A DNA stretch of 64,000 bases, taken from contig NC_092806.1 in NCBI RefSeq assembly GCF_040954645.1, forward strand, positions 25,321,644-25,385,643. The letters run 5' to 3'. Every line of letters begins with the position of its first letter. The first letter of the stretch is position 1. A program made the translations under genes and the position numbers. Positions 34,327-46,340 of the stretch are shown here, in pieces. Below the pieces are notes generated by a model. The model saw only the letters and a program-made list of their open reading frames with translations. It did no database searches and had not been told where the DNA came from. This DNA is from Diabrotica undecimpunctata (taxonomy: Eukaryota; Arthropoda; Insecta; Coleoptera; Chrysomelidae).

Positions 34327-34373
34327 TGTCTTTAAATTTGTAAATTTTATTGAATAAAAAAAAGTTAAAACAT

Positions 34374-34441
34374 TTTATCTACTCTTGCTGTTAAAGTATC
34401 ACTTTATCTACCCTTGCGGTTAAAGTGATACTTTATCTACT
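34374..34441. repeat. 29-bp tandem repeat, about 2.3 units
   Basis: TTTATCTACYCTTGCKGTTA-AAGT-type units at 34374-34402 and 34403-34431, with a partial third. They lie directly 3' of the recombinase gene. Confidence 0.85.
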
Positions 34442-34929
34442 CAAAACAGTTGTTATAGCAACACTTTAACATTAGCCATGGATTAAAATAGTGTTTTTTA
34501 TAAGAGAAACCTTTAATAACAAATCTATTCTATTGAAAAATGTTAGTCCATTATTCTTTTAAAATAGTTAATACTTAGCAACATGAATAACCAAATATAA
34601 TAATCAAGTATTACTTTTTGTTATATTCAATGAAGCATGTTGTAACAGTTTTGTTAAAAATTATTTCCAAAAAAATCGTTTGATAAATGAATAAATCACT
34701 GTTTAATAAACTTTATTAACTTCTTTCTATTAAACATTTTTTACAAATTATGGTCTTTAATTCGTCACCGAAAATCACTTTACAGGTAATGTTCGGTACA
34801 AATGAATTTGTGATTTGTCAAAGATTAGTTTCAGTTCACTCTTCTTTACCCCTGTTCTGTCAAAACTGAACCTTCAACTGGCTCTGACTTCCATCTGACA
34901 AGACCACTAATTTTGAGACATTAAAGTGG
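34442..34929. other. No gene seen
   Basis: AT-rich sequence downstream of the recombinase. Confidence 0.5.
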
Positions 34930-35200
34930 GAAATAAGCTAGGGAAATTAGTTGTCTTCTGCTTCTCTTCTCCAGAATAAGGCGACTACTTACTTTAAGTC
35001 ATTCTCAGCAGTTTCTAACCATACTGAGCTTGGTCTTTCTTTCCTACATCCTATGACCATCCTACGTAAGACCATCTGTGGAGTTCTTCCCTCTGTAATT
35101 TTTTATGTATCTTCCACCCACCGTATTCTTTGTGTTTTGATATATTATGTTGTAATTTTAGGCTCCTTGTACTGCTTGTAATTGTTTTTGATTCTGTATC
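34930..35200 (-). mobile_element. LINE C-terminal fragment
   Basis: The minus strand reads QRIRWVEDT, then EGRTPQMVLRRMVIGCRKE, WLETAENDLK and FWRREAEDN. This resembles the LRW-x-GH...GRP-x-LRWLETV C-terminus of insect LINEs. It is short and decayed, and the family is uncertain. Confidence 0.5.
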
Positions 35201-36234
35201 CTTACTTTTTATTTCCACCAAAATGCTTCTCAGAATCTCAGCATTTTACATTCCTATCTCTCTAGAGATTTCTTATCAGCTTTATTAAATATACCCATAT
35301 CTCAGATGCATATTCAGTTGTTGATCTTACTACTGTTCAGTGTATTCACAGCTTTGCTTTAATGAATAGAAAATTAGACCTTACCAGGCATCTCAGGCTT
35401 TCAAACTTTCTGTTACCTTTTGCCAGTCCTGTATTTATCCCGTTCTTCTTATAGACATTGTCTTTTAAGATCCCTCAATTAAGTGCACTCATTGACTTAA
35501 GTATAAGTGTTTCTCATATCTAAGTAACCAATAACCTTTTTTATGACTTTGAAAAATACATACGTCGTACTACATTATGGTATATTCTATTTTCTTAAAT
35601 TAATTTAGCTAGTTCCTTTCCTTGTTATGACTGTAATTAAGGTCCTGTAATTATTATGAAAATTCTACCAGGTATTCTATTATTGCTCTACTAGTGATAT
35701 TTTTCTGGAATTTCATATTAAAAGCGCTGGCTCGGCATTTATGCCTTCTCTGGCGATCTGTAGAACTTCTGTTCGTGTTTAAAAACAGCTGCGGCGTCCC
35801 TTTGAGAAGACAGTAATTAGACAAGTGTTACATATTATTGTAGGCAAAAATTATTAGTGTATTTATAATTGGTAATGGGATATTAGTTATTTAGTTACTA
35901 TTAGTGGGATTTTTTCTTTTTTAGTAAGTAAAGTGAAGTTAGTTAATCTACGTGTACTTCACTTATTCTTCGAACCCATCCAATTTTTTTAACCTTTAAA
36001 ATTTTTTTGTATTTATCCCATTTACTTTTGGACTCTCATTGTTTATAAAAACTTGTTTATTCCGCTTTTGTCTCTTTTCAGAAAAATGAACAAACTTTGC
36101 ATTCGGTAGTTACATCATCAGACTTCATTTATTCGATTAGCAGTATTCATTTATTCGATCACATTTATATACTCTTATTCCGACAACCTTTTTTGTCTTT
36201 CTTTCTTTCTCTCTTCTTAATTTTAGCACTCGGC
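35201..36234. other. No gene seen
   Basis: AT-rich, no recognised feature. Confidence 0.5.
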
Positions 36235-37515
36235 ATGAGTCGCTTATAAATGTATTAAAAATATATGAAGCCGATGATAATATAATGACCTTTTTAAAGC
36301 ATATAATGACGGAGGGGAAGGCTAAATTTACCTTCTGAAAACAACATCGAAACTGAAGATTCATAATTAACCAGGGTCTTTTTCAGGGTGACTCCTTGAG
36401 TCCACTTTGGTTCTATCTAGCGATAAACCCACTATCTCAGCTATTAAATACCACTGACTCAGGTTTTAACATCAAAAATAACAATACTGTAGTGGCGAAG
36501 CTAAATCATCAGCTGGCGCTGTATATGGATGAACATTCTCAAATAATATTATTATGCCTTTGGACAAGATAAGTGTTGTGTTCCAAATATAGTCAGAGGG
36601 AAGGTTCAGTCCGGAGATTACAATATGCAACATAACCAAAACATTCAGCTAATCAGCTAGTGGGTGAAAATGATATATACAAATATCTTGGAGTAAAGCA
36701 AGCGCGGAAAATTGACCATAAACAAATGAAAATCAAACTAATTTCTGAGTTTACGACAGCTAAATCGGTCATGTCTTAATAGTAAAAATCTGTTTACGGT
36801 AATAAATACGTACCCCTGTTCCGCGCTTAGCTACTCCTTTAGTGCAATAGAGAGAACAACATAGCCGCGGTGTCAAGGGAAAAGAAAAAGATTTATGGAC
36901 ATAAGTGACCAATTAGGTAAACAGGCTGCTAATTTAAAAACCTATTTTCAGGTGCAGGCTGAGACATCAACTTTACATCCAGCAATTTGCGCAGTTTCAT
37001 ACTTATCAATCAGGTTCGGATTATTTCAACTAAAAATTACGTGAAGTATATTATCAACGACCCTCAGGTCCAAAACGGCAGATGCCGATATGTATGTCAA
37101 GCAAAAAACTATCCAACATCTTACGTGGCGCTAACAGCCGTTTTTCAGAACTAGCTAACAAACTGGAACTTTTCGCTTAAAAACGACAACTGTAAACTTT
37201 ACCGAAACCGCACTGTGCTCACGGACCAACTAGTAGCATAGTTTATAAACTTACTATACAAACAAGTTCGCCAAGTACACAGTACGCCAAGTTCTCCTTA
37301 TTTTTATGTGGAAATACAAATAAGGAGAAAATAGAGAATAGAAAGTACCCAGACGATACATATTATTGTCTCTACTGCTGAAGTTATTCCAAAGACCCTT
37401 TTAGAGGACATAAAAAAGCTGAGTCTTAATGAACATCTCCATAAGACTATACAAAAGCAGTACTTCTCTCAACATCTAGATGCGTAAGAAAATTTTTGGG
37501 AGATTCTCTGACGTA
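36235..37515 (+). mobile_element. R4/Dong-like LINE fragment
   Basis: Plus-strand frames give LINVLKIYEADDNIMTFLK, NQGLFQGDSLSPLWFYL near 36390, NPLSQLLNTTDSGFNIK and ALYMDEHSQ near 36520, where the catalytic YMDD has become YMDE. Then come DIYKYLGVKQARKIDH, a decayed linker, RNRTVLTDQ near 37215 and IVSTAEVIPKTLLEDIK near 37370, with a terminal block like the restriction-type nuclease end of R4 elements. It is heavily mutated. Clade assignment is from memory of similar proteins. Confidence 0.5.
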
Positions 37516-37879
37516 CCAAGTCATTTAGGGTTGGATAACATGGAAAAAGTCTCACCAGAGCTCAATATTTTTGATACCGTAGGTATCTAGGATAAGTGAA
37601 TATTTCTCTTAGAGGGAGTGTGAGCCGTATGGCTAAAACTGAAAAAAAATAATGAACGGATAATTATTATAAAGTACCCCACAGAATTTTAAATTTGAAG
37701 AAAAACCTATAGGTGTTAACCTACACTTGAATACGGGGCATATATGTAATATATTATGATTTTGATGATATTATCATCAAAATTAAGAATAATACTCCTA
37801 GAAACCGAGTTGGCATACTTTGTTTATTTACTGTTTAATACAAATTATACATGTGTGTATATTACAAATACACCGAACA
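37516..37879. other. No gene seen
   Basis: AT-rich spacer before the RTE fragment. The frame open from 37756 is not LINE-like until about 37880. Confidence 0.45.
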
Positions 37880-38515
37880 TTAGAGAAATAACGTTGAACG
37901 ACATAAATTTAGAAACAGTAAGCGAATACATCTACCTGGGACAGATAATAAAAGTTAACAAAGAAAATCTAACTGCCAAAATTACGAGAAGAATAAGGTT
38001 AGCGTGGGCAGGATTGGGAAAACTGGGTTGGATCTTGAAAGGCACTAAAATAGAACAATATTTGAAAACCAGAATTTACGATCAGTGCCTCCTCCCTATA
38101 CTCACGTATGGTTCACAGATGTGTACACTCACCAAGTCTAATATGGATAAAATAGTAAAGGTACAAAGAGCGATGAAAAGATTAATGCTCGGGGTGAGAC
38201 TTACATACAAAAAAACAAACAAATGGATTAGAAGCAAAACCAAAGTAAGAGATGCAGGAGAACATGCTGCCAAATTAAAATGTAGCTTCGCAGGACACAA
38301 TGTTCGACTGAAGGATAAAAGATGGAACGACGAAATACAACAATGGAGACTATGGTTAGGAAACAGAAGCAGAGAAAGACCACAAATGAGATCGGCTGAT
38401 GACATTAAGAAGATCGGAAGACATAACTGGAAGCAAGTGGCGCAAAATAGAAAACACTGGATTGATTTGGGGGAGGCCTATGTCCAAGGTTGGACTACTT
38501 AAGGCTGAAGAGAGA
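37880..38515 (+). mobile_element. RTE-type LINE 3' fragment
   Basis: A single uninterrupted frame covers the post-RT region: SEYIYLGQIIKVNKENLTA, LPILTYGSQMCTLTKSN, QRAMKRLMLGVRLTYKK, KVRDAGEHAAKLKCSFAGH, ERPQMRSADDIKK and the terminal LGEAYVQGWTT-stop. An AGAGAGAG tail follows at 38507-38519. The family matches the 505-1872 copy. It is 5'-truncated within the linker before YLG. Confidence 0.8.
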
Positions 38516-38519
38516 GAGA

Positions 38520-39629
38520 GTATATTTTTTTATAACATATATTATTTTATATGTGTTGGACCTTTTCATACAAATTCAATAGGCTTGATCGTTGGACCCA
38601 AAGAAACCTATGTATCAAGCTTCAAGGCTCAAAGACTTTTCCTTAAAAAAATGAAAATGCATTAAAAGATGAAGAAGATTTATCAGCCCCAAATCAATAA
38701 GTTTCTTTCTTACTAAACTTGGAACTTAGTTTCAAACTTTTCCTTTTCCTTTAACAAAAAGATAAAGCATAACGATATGAGTGGAAGATGAAAGGTTATT
38801 GACACCAAATTTAACAATTTTTCCTAAGTAGACGTGGAACCTATGTATTAAGTTTCAACTCACTAGAACTTTTCTTTTATTTACAAGATTAATAACACAG
38901 AAAAGCACACCGACAGATAACGACACAAGTTCAGGAAGATCCTGTATCCTAAATAATATCATAATAAAACAATAACTAGATAAAAATCCCAAAATAAACC
39001 AAACAAAATTAAAGTAAAGCCTTATAAACCATACCATTTGAAGCATTTATTTAGTTAAATGATATTTAGATGCAACATATTACTTAAACTATATATTTAA
39101 AACATTCACTTTATTGAAGAAAGGTACTTGATATTTTATTATCGAAGACGAATACATAATAAAAATTCCAATAAAACAAATGACTCATGGTTCATTGTTT
39201 TGATCTTATTAACTCCAATCAGGTATCGCTCCGGACACTTTGTATCTAAAGCGTCCGGTTACACAGCCAACTTGAATACGATATATACTCGATCGGAATA
39301 ACAATCGTATATTGATAGTGACAATAAAATTGTTTCATACGAAAGTTTATAAAAGATAGTTTTAATCCAGTAAAAAATATTACTGAATAATTATTTGATT
39401 AAAAAATAGACTTTTATTTACATTCAAAATGTGTATTTTTATCCATAGAAATAAATATCATCGTCCTTTGTTACTAAAACATTTATAATAATTTTTAAAG
39501 CGTCTTTTAAAGTATGGTAACTAACTCTGTGAAGAGTGAAAATTAAAGGTTATAGGCATCTTTTAAATGTTTCATCATAAAAAAAAGGAAAAATTTTTGT
39601 CAAAGAAATAAAAAAAAAAATTGTTGAGA
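38520..39629. other. No gene seen
   Basis: AT-rich, short frames only. Confidence 0.5.
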
Positions 39630-40325
39630 TGGACCTTTATCACTTTTTCTTCTTAGCCTTCTGTCGTCCATGTTTGGACATAGGCTTCTCCCAACTCCTT
39701 CCATCGGTCTCTATCCAGAGCAACATATTTCCAATTTGTTCCGGCTATTCTTTTAATGTCATCAACTCATCTCATCTGTGGTCTTCCTCTTGGTTGTTTA
39801 CTTTCGTAAGGTCTTCAATGTTGTATTGTGGTATTCCAACGTTAGTCTTTTTGTCTAGCAGTGTGGCCCGCGAAGCTCCATTTAAGTTTGGCAATTTTTG
39901 TTGCTATGTCCTCGACTTTTGTTTTGGATCTTACCCAGTCGTTTTTCTTTTTATCTGACAGTCGTATACCTAACATTACTCTTTTCATTGTTCTTTCTGT
40001 TGTGGCTAGTTTGCCATGGTTAGGGTCCAGGTTTGACATCCATATGTCATGATAGGAAGGATGCATTGGTTGAACACTTTTCTCCTCAAGTTTTGGGGTA
40101 TTTTGCGGTTCTTAAGTATCTAACTAAGTTTTTCAAATCCTGTCACTACGCTTTGTTACATTGTTTATTATTGTGACGTCTTCAAATATTTCTTTGTTGT
40201 TTGAGAGAAAATAGTCTATTTCATTTTTGATAGTTCCGTTAGGTGCGACCCATGTCCACTTTCTGTTAGGTTTCTTTTTATAGAAGGTATTCATAACATA
40301 CATGTTATGAATACCCTTTATCACA
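39630..40325 (-). mobile_element. RTE-type LINE, endonuclease end joined to C-terminus
   Basis: The minus strand from 40325 reads MYVMNTFYKKKPNRKWTW, NGTIKNEIDYFLSN and DVTIINNVTKRSDR, the end of the endonuclease. After about 40150 it jumps straight to QNLRRKVFNQCILPIMTYG, RTMKRVMLGIRLSDKK, AKLKWSFAGHTARQKD and a RGRPQMR...ELGEAYVQTW tail near 39660. The RT is missing. The upstream boundary abuts another LINE within what looks like one continuous frame, and a 12-bp palindrome (40287-40314) lies close to that junction. Confidence 0.7.
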
Positions 40326-42110
40326 AACCATCTTTTTCTGGGTCGTCCTTTTCTTCTTTTCGTGATTGGACCCCGTTTTGGAATCATCTCTGACATCCTC
40401 TTCCTTTCCGTTCTTATTACGTTCCTCAACCATCTCACTCCCTGTTCTTTTATGAAGCAACTGATGTATGGTTCGTTATACAAATCCTCCAGCTCCCTAT
40501 TTTTCCCATCTTTCCAATTTCTCAGTATTTGTTTTTATCGTTGTCCTCACTTCACTAACATACGACCTTATTACTGTTTTTAATATCCTTAACTTTGTTT
40601 TTCTCGATACATATTTGTATTTCATTAGTAGTCTTAGGCTTCCGATCTTTTTATTTTCCTTTGATAATCTAGCATTCAGTTTCCATTCTTCCTGAACTTT
40701 TTCTTCTATGATAAACCTCAGAGTAAAGTGGAACACTCTCTCGAAATTATATTTAATTGATTTATTAGATATGAAAGTGAACTGCCCCTCTTATTTTTGC
40801 TTTGTGTGTCCTAGTATCATGTACTTCGACTTTTCCAGGTTTATTTCTAGGTCAAAATATTTTGCCTTTTTTTATTATTTATTTATTTGTTATTATTTTT
40901 ATTATTTACTTATTTATCTTCTGTTTTCATGTACATAAATAAATTGTAATACTAAATTATATCCCCTTTCAGTTATTTTTAATTTCTTAAATAAAACGAC
41001 CGTAATTTTTTCTGAAATCTTTCTTGTATTATTTTTTCGTTATATTCTCTCTTCTTTCGCCAACATTTTCTTCTCATTATTCTTCTTTGATCTTTGCAAC
41101 TCTGGTTCGTACCGTCATTATTATTTGTTCGTGTCAATTGCCTAAATGTTTTCTTTGTCTCTGCTATTTTAAAGCATTCTTCATCAAACCAATTCTGCCC
41201 TGCTTTTATTTGGCTCTTTTGTGAAATAATTTTATTATTTGCTGTAATAGTGATAGTCTCTCTTGCAGCTTGCGACACTTGCTCTATTTCTAGTTTTTAT
41301 TCTTCTTTCTAGGATAATACCCCTTTATTTATTTTAATAAGATATTTTTTTTCCACCATGCTTAGCTTTTCTATATCATTTTGCTTTTTCCTCTTTGAAT
41401 TTGTTTTTCTCATTTCTTTATCTTTTGTACCATTTCACATATAGCTCTAATCAGAAATTGGTCCGAATCCATTTCGGCTCCTCCTATACTTCGTATACTT
41501 CTTATAAATTTCTTGTGGTTTCTTTTCACCAATACGTGATCAATCTGGTTAACTGTCCTTCCACCAGAAGACATCCAGGTTCCTCTATCATATATTTCTT
41601 TTCGTTATAACTGGATGCTTGTCACTTTATGCTTGCTATGTATTCCAGCTACTACGTTATACATTTTCCCACTTTTACATTGCAATCACCAATGATTATT
41701 TTTATATCATGTTTTGGTAGATGCTCATACTGATCAGTCAGTTGCTTTTGAATAGGTCTTTTGGCTCATCATCCTTATCTTCGGATGGAGCGTGCATGCT
41801 AATTATAGATATTTAAATTATTTTTTTCACTCTTCATTCGTATTACACACATTCTATCACAGATCGCTCTGAAGGACATAACTTTTTTTTTAATTTTTGC
41901 AACTGCAAAACCTATTCCCAGTAACCCGCCTTTTTCGCCACTCTTAAATAGTTCTTTGTTCTCAACTTTTTTTATTTCATTTCTTATTTTTTTAGTTTCT
42001 TGTAGAGCCATAACATCTATTTTGTATCTCTTTATCTCATTAGGTGGCTCTTTAAACGCTCCCTTATAAAAGGATCCTCTAATGTTTCAGGTCGCTAGTA
42101 TCATCTCGTT
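40326..42110 (-). mobile_element. LINE with endonuclease start and RT-distal region, RT lost
   Basis: Minus-strand order: IDVMALQETK (catalytic Glu of the AP endonuclease) near 41990, ICDRMCVIRMKSEKNN, a decayed GDCN block near 41690, GGRTVNQIDHVLV near 41545, and a linker with NWFDEECFKIAETKKTFRQ near 41180. After about 40950 comes RLLMKYKYVSRKTKLRILK near 40610 and GVRWLRNVIRTERKRM with KGRPRKRW near 40345. The RT proper is absent, so this is a second internal deletion in the region. Confidence 0.6.
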
Positions 42111-42180
42111 TGTGCATTTTCTCTTTTTAAGCTCCCCTATCAGCTTTCTTTTTCTGTCGGAAATACTTTACCCTAAATAA

Positions 42181-43679
42181 AATAAATCAAGTCTTTCTTA
42201 GCATAATAAAATAACAAAATATTTCTACTATTGTGAATACTTGTGATATCTAATATTGATCTCTGAACTATGTATACAAATTTGATTTTTGTTTTGTAAC
42301 GAGTAATTTTCTTTAGCATTTAACGGATTATTGCTCAGTTTACATTGTAGTTGTTTATTAAAATTATTTTCTTACGTCAGTTAGTTGCTTTTTATACAAA
42401 CTGATCTATTTCACTGGACAATAATATATACCTTAACATTACAACAACAAAGGAACGTGGTCCAAAAACGAAGGTAAATTATGCTGCACATTAAAATTCT
42501 GACAGTGTTTCATTAACTGGAACACTTAATTTTTTGTATTCACTGCTGTGCTGTACTCCCACTCTCATTCACCGTACTTAATTTGTTATTTCAATTGTTC
42601 AGAGTGTCGACAACACTTCGCTTTTTTTTCTTGATGTCAGTGGGAAGACCGTATATGATTTAAACCACAGCGACATTGAAACCTTTGAAAGTATATTGCC
42701 TTAATTGTATTTTTTTTAAATATATAGGTATTATTTATACGAGGTCTCTTCAAAACTAAAAATTTAAAACTGCAAGTATATCAACAAAGTACACACATAT
42801 AGGTACATGCAGTTAGATCGAGCTTTAATGTTTGATTATACCATAATATATGAAATGCTTTAACTTTCTTGTTAAAACGTTTTCTAGAAGCTATAAGTCT
42901 TCTATTAAATCTATCATATATTTAGAAGAAAAACAAAAATTATTACTAAAACCGCGGAAGAGAATCTTACAAAAATCTAGTAACACAATGAGTGACACAA
43001 GCGCTTTTAAAGAATTTATGACTTACCATATAAATATAATTCTATTTTAAATATATTTTTAGAAAATAGCGCCCGTCTGCCATTTCAAATGATGTTTTAT
43101 CTTCTTATTCTAGCCCTTGTCTCTTGGATAAAAGCATTTTTCTGACATTGTTGTAGTTCTGTGTCTGTTGTGGCTTTCATTTAATATTTACAAACTATTT
43201 TTCCAATATTGTTCTTTATTCTCCAAAATGGAAATTCGAAATATCTATTTGTCACACGAGATACGAGATATCCATTTTATTACCCCGATTGTTCATCTGT
43301 CTATGTTCAGTTTGTCTATATGAACCCTTGCTTGCTCTATTTCTGATGTATAAATTTTTTATTATCTTTTTAAAGTATGTTGCTAACATTGCTCGTTACA
43401 TTGATCTATGTGTTAATCTTTATTTCTCTACTGACTGTCTCTTTTCCGATCCACATTCTCTAGTACATGTATGGCTACTGGTAGTACGTGGCTATCATAG
43501 ACTGTTTACAATCCTAACAGTAATTTCCATTGGTAATCTTTTAAACTTTATGGGCAAGATTTTTACATATTTTTCTTATCGCTAATACCTGTTGTTTTTG
43601 TTTCGGCCAAGAGGATAATACTATAAGTATGTCCAACTTATTTGAATAAGTTTAAAAATTAGGACAGCCACCAGATTTT
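42181..43679. other. No gene seen
   Basis: AT-rich. A 98-codon frame at 43289-43585 and smaller ones show no recognisable similarity. Confidence 0.45.
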
Positions 43680-44480
43680 TTGACGTCATCTGTTCATCGT
43701 GTAGGTGGTCTACCTGCGCTAATTCTGTCAGATCATGGTCTCCACACTGAAATTTTTTAGGTCCACTACCCTTCATTTATTCTGGCCACATGGCCCGACT
43801 AGTTCCACTTTGGCCATGTATGCGCTTTATGACATCTGTGACGCCTGTCCTTCGTCTTATTTCTTTGTTTTTAACTCTATCTCTGAGAGTATCCAAGTAG
43901 CGATAGTTCCATTCGTCTTTGGGCTACTCTGAGTTTGGTTGCTGTAGCTTGGTTCCTGAAGTAAGGAAAGTATTTCGGCGCCGTAAGTCAGTCTTTTTTA
44001 AATAATTTGGCATGTTGCTCGTGAAGATGTCTGATATAGCTCCATACGGTGCTCATACTAAAGTCATTCTTTTTTAACGTTCAACAGTTTGGTTGCCTTT
44101 AGCAATTTGAATTTCATAACTTAAGTATTTATTTTTATGAACTAATCTTATTTCTTTGCAGTCAATTTTCGGATTTTCCCGTTGTACCAGATTTGTCATG
44201 TATTGTGTCTTTCCAAAATGTATGTTCAAATCACCTTCGTTACAGGCGGCATCTAACTCAGTAAGCATAGTTCCAATCACTTCCAAGTTATCTGTTATCA
44301 GAAAAATGTCGTCCGCAAATCGTAGGTGGGAGATTGATTCCTTTGGCTTTTCACTCAAATTTTTTAAAAACATGTTCCAAAACTGCCGTAAAGAGTTTGG
44401 GAGATAACTTATCTCCTTGCCTAATTCCTCTTTTGATTTTTATACATATTCTATCTTTGTGTATTTTTGTGTATATCTTT
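43680..44480 (-). mobile_element. RTE-type LINE, RT palm and C-terminal part
   Basis: The minus strand reads IKRGIRQGDKLSPKL near 44430, then SHLRFADDIFLITDNLEV (catalytic F-A-D-D) near 44310, FGKTQYMTN, YLSYEIQIAKGNQT near 44100 and, after a gap and shift, RDRVKNKEIRRRTGVTDVI near 43860. The RT start of what may be the same element lies at 45700-46340 on the same strand, separated by the foreign block at 44560-45660. Confidence 0.65.
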
Positions 44481-44559
44481 GTGTATTGCCACTGTAAACC
44501 ACTACATTAAAGGTCCCTGATGACATCTCTAGTATAAATTATAATGGCTAGCACTATTT

Positions 44560-45000
44560 GCGCAAGAGATATTATTGATTATGATAATCGGAGACCAAAA
44601 TCCGACAGGGGAGGACAACCATCAGAACGAAAACCTCCTCAGTTGTCAACATGCGAAACCCTTGCACAAAAAACCAAATAAAAAAAATACTCAACCCTCT
44701 TAGATAAAAATAGCTACCTGGAATCTAAGAAGTATGTATCAGCCTGGAAAACTAAACTTAGAGGCTAAATATCTTAATACTTGGGGTTAGCGAAGTGCAA
44801 CGGTCAGGAAATGGAGAGATATCAATAAATAACCACAATATCTATTACACTGGAGGAGACAAAATTGATCATCGATACGGAGTAGCTTTCATTATAAGCA
44901 ACACTATTAGAAAATCAGTGCTAGGTGTGATTCAAATCTCAGAAAGAATAATAATACTAGGGAGACGGCACTCTAAGAAGAAGACCTTTGTGTAGTCTTA
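44560..45000 (+). mobile_element. RTE-type LINE endonuclease N-terminus, opposite strand
   Basis: Plus-strand frames give RRPKSDRGGQPSERKPPQ, a decayed ATWN-x-RSMYQPGK start, LGVSEVQRSGNGEISINNH (with the catalytic Glu) and GVAFIISNTIRKSVLG. This is the first part of an AP-like endonuclease, cut off at about 45000. Upstream sequence to 44500 may be its leader. Confidence 0.6.
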
Positions 45001-45299
45001 CAGTCATGGTTGCATTATTGTATATATTCGCGATAAGTTTGGAGTACCGAGAATCTATGCGACTTTCCTCATACGCTTTTGGATAGAAAAATTGAGAGAA
45101 AAACATTATGATTTAAACTGGAAAAGTATTAAAGAATTAAGATATTTTAAACGTTTTAGAACGAGACAACTTTGGAAAACGTCCACCTGCAGTAAAATAA
45201 ACAGGTTCACCTCTTTTCCTTTTTATCGACACGTTATGAATAAATATGGTCGTTGATGCCAAACTTCTTCCTAAGACCTGCCTGTTCCCTAGATTGGTA
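45001..45299. other. Unassigned
   Basis: A partial frame (GVPRIYATFLIRFWIEKL) at about 45035-45200 is unrecognised. Confidence 0.3.
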
Positions 45300-45660
45300 A
45301 AAATCTTGGAGCGATGCCGTTCTAGGAGCGATGAGGGTCTCTTCTACGCGCTACCTGGAACGAGACAGGGAGCCTCCTTGCTATTGAATGGAGTGTGGAT
45401 GTGGATGAATGGAGAATGAATGAATGAAGGCAGTGCTTTGGAAGTGATGCAGACCTTACAGCGGCCATTCCGCTTCCGGATCGCTGGATGACAGAGGAAG
45501 GTCTGGTTTAGCAGGTAGGCGTTCGGCGTGGACTCGGCGATGAGAGGGCATTTTAAAGTACCTCGGAAACTCCGAGGTACGAAGAACGAATCCTGCACTA
45601 GGGCAGTCAGGTGGCGTCCTGGACTGAGATGTCTTTTGAAGAATCCAGACCCCCTTCTAT
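45300..45660. other. GC-rich unclassified block with a strong hairpin
   Basis: Composition jumps well above the neighbours. A minus-strand 84-codon frame spans 45344-45598. GTACCTCGGA and TCCGAGGTAC pair around AAC at 45558-45580. It looks like a distinct inserted repeat, but no ends or family were found. Confidence 0.35.
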
Positions 45661-45699
45661 AAAGACGAAGAAAAAAAGATTGGTAACAATCTAATTTTG

Positions 45700-46340
45700 T
45701 TTCCAGTCTATTTGTTATTATTCTTGTGAATAATTTATAGTCGTGGTTTAACAGGTTTATGGGTCAGTAATTCTCTAGTAATAAGGTCTGTTGAATCGCC
45801 CTTTTTGTGTAATTAAAGTGCACTGTGCCGTCTTGTAGGTGCTTCACTTTGATACAGACATAAGTTAAACAATTTCTTTATATTTTTTAAAAGTTGGTCT
45901 TCACCAATCTTTACGGCTGCTGTAATGATATTATCTTCTCGCGGCGTTTTATTTCTTTTAATTTTTTTAGTGGATTCCTTATTTCATATGTTGATATATC
46001 ATTCATCAATTCCATGGTTGACTAATCTTTTTCCTAAATTTACTGGTACTTAACATTTCTGGTAGTTACTTACTATGGATTTGTTGACTTATATATAATT
46101 CTGTATAGAAATTTTATACTACCCTTAGTAATTAATCTCTCTTGGTGATGATACTTCAATCTTTTTCCTTTTATTGAATTATTTCTATTTTGACATTTGT
46201 CAATTTTCTCCTTAGAATTTTAAAATTCCTGTTATTTTCAATCGTTTGTTGGATTTGTTGACTTTTTTGCTTTCAGTTGTCTATTCCAATGAGTAATAGG
46301 GACTTTTATATCGTAGGCTTAGATCATTAACCCCGCAGAT
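45700..46340 (-). mobile_element. RTE-type LINE, RT start
   Basis: The minus strand reads a KIKRNKTPREDNIITAAVK block near 45950, GEDQLLKNIKKLFNLCLYQ near 45880, a decayed HKKGD and then LLNHDYKLF-like text near 45740. This is the fingers region of an RTE RT and plausibly the missing front of the copy at 43680-44480. Confidence 0.55.

Noticed and set aside
39629..41610. Series of plus-strand hydrophobic frames
   Set aside because: Antisense of the two minus-strand LINE copies. Runs of Phe, Leu and Ser come from Lys- and Glu-rich LINE coding on the other strand.
45038..45200. GVPRIYATFLIRFWIEKL as a transposase HTH
   Set aside because: Only loosely resembles known HTH links, with no supporting motif on either side.
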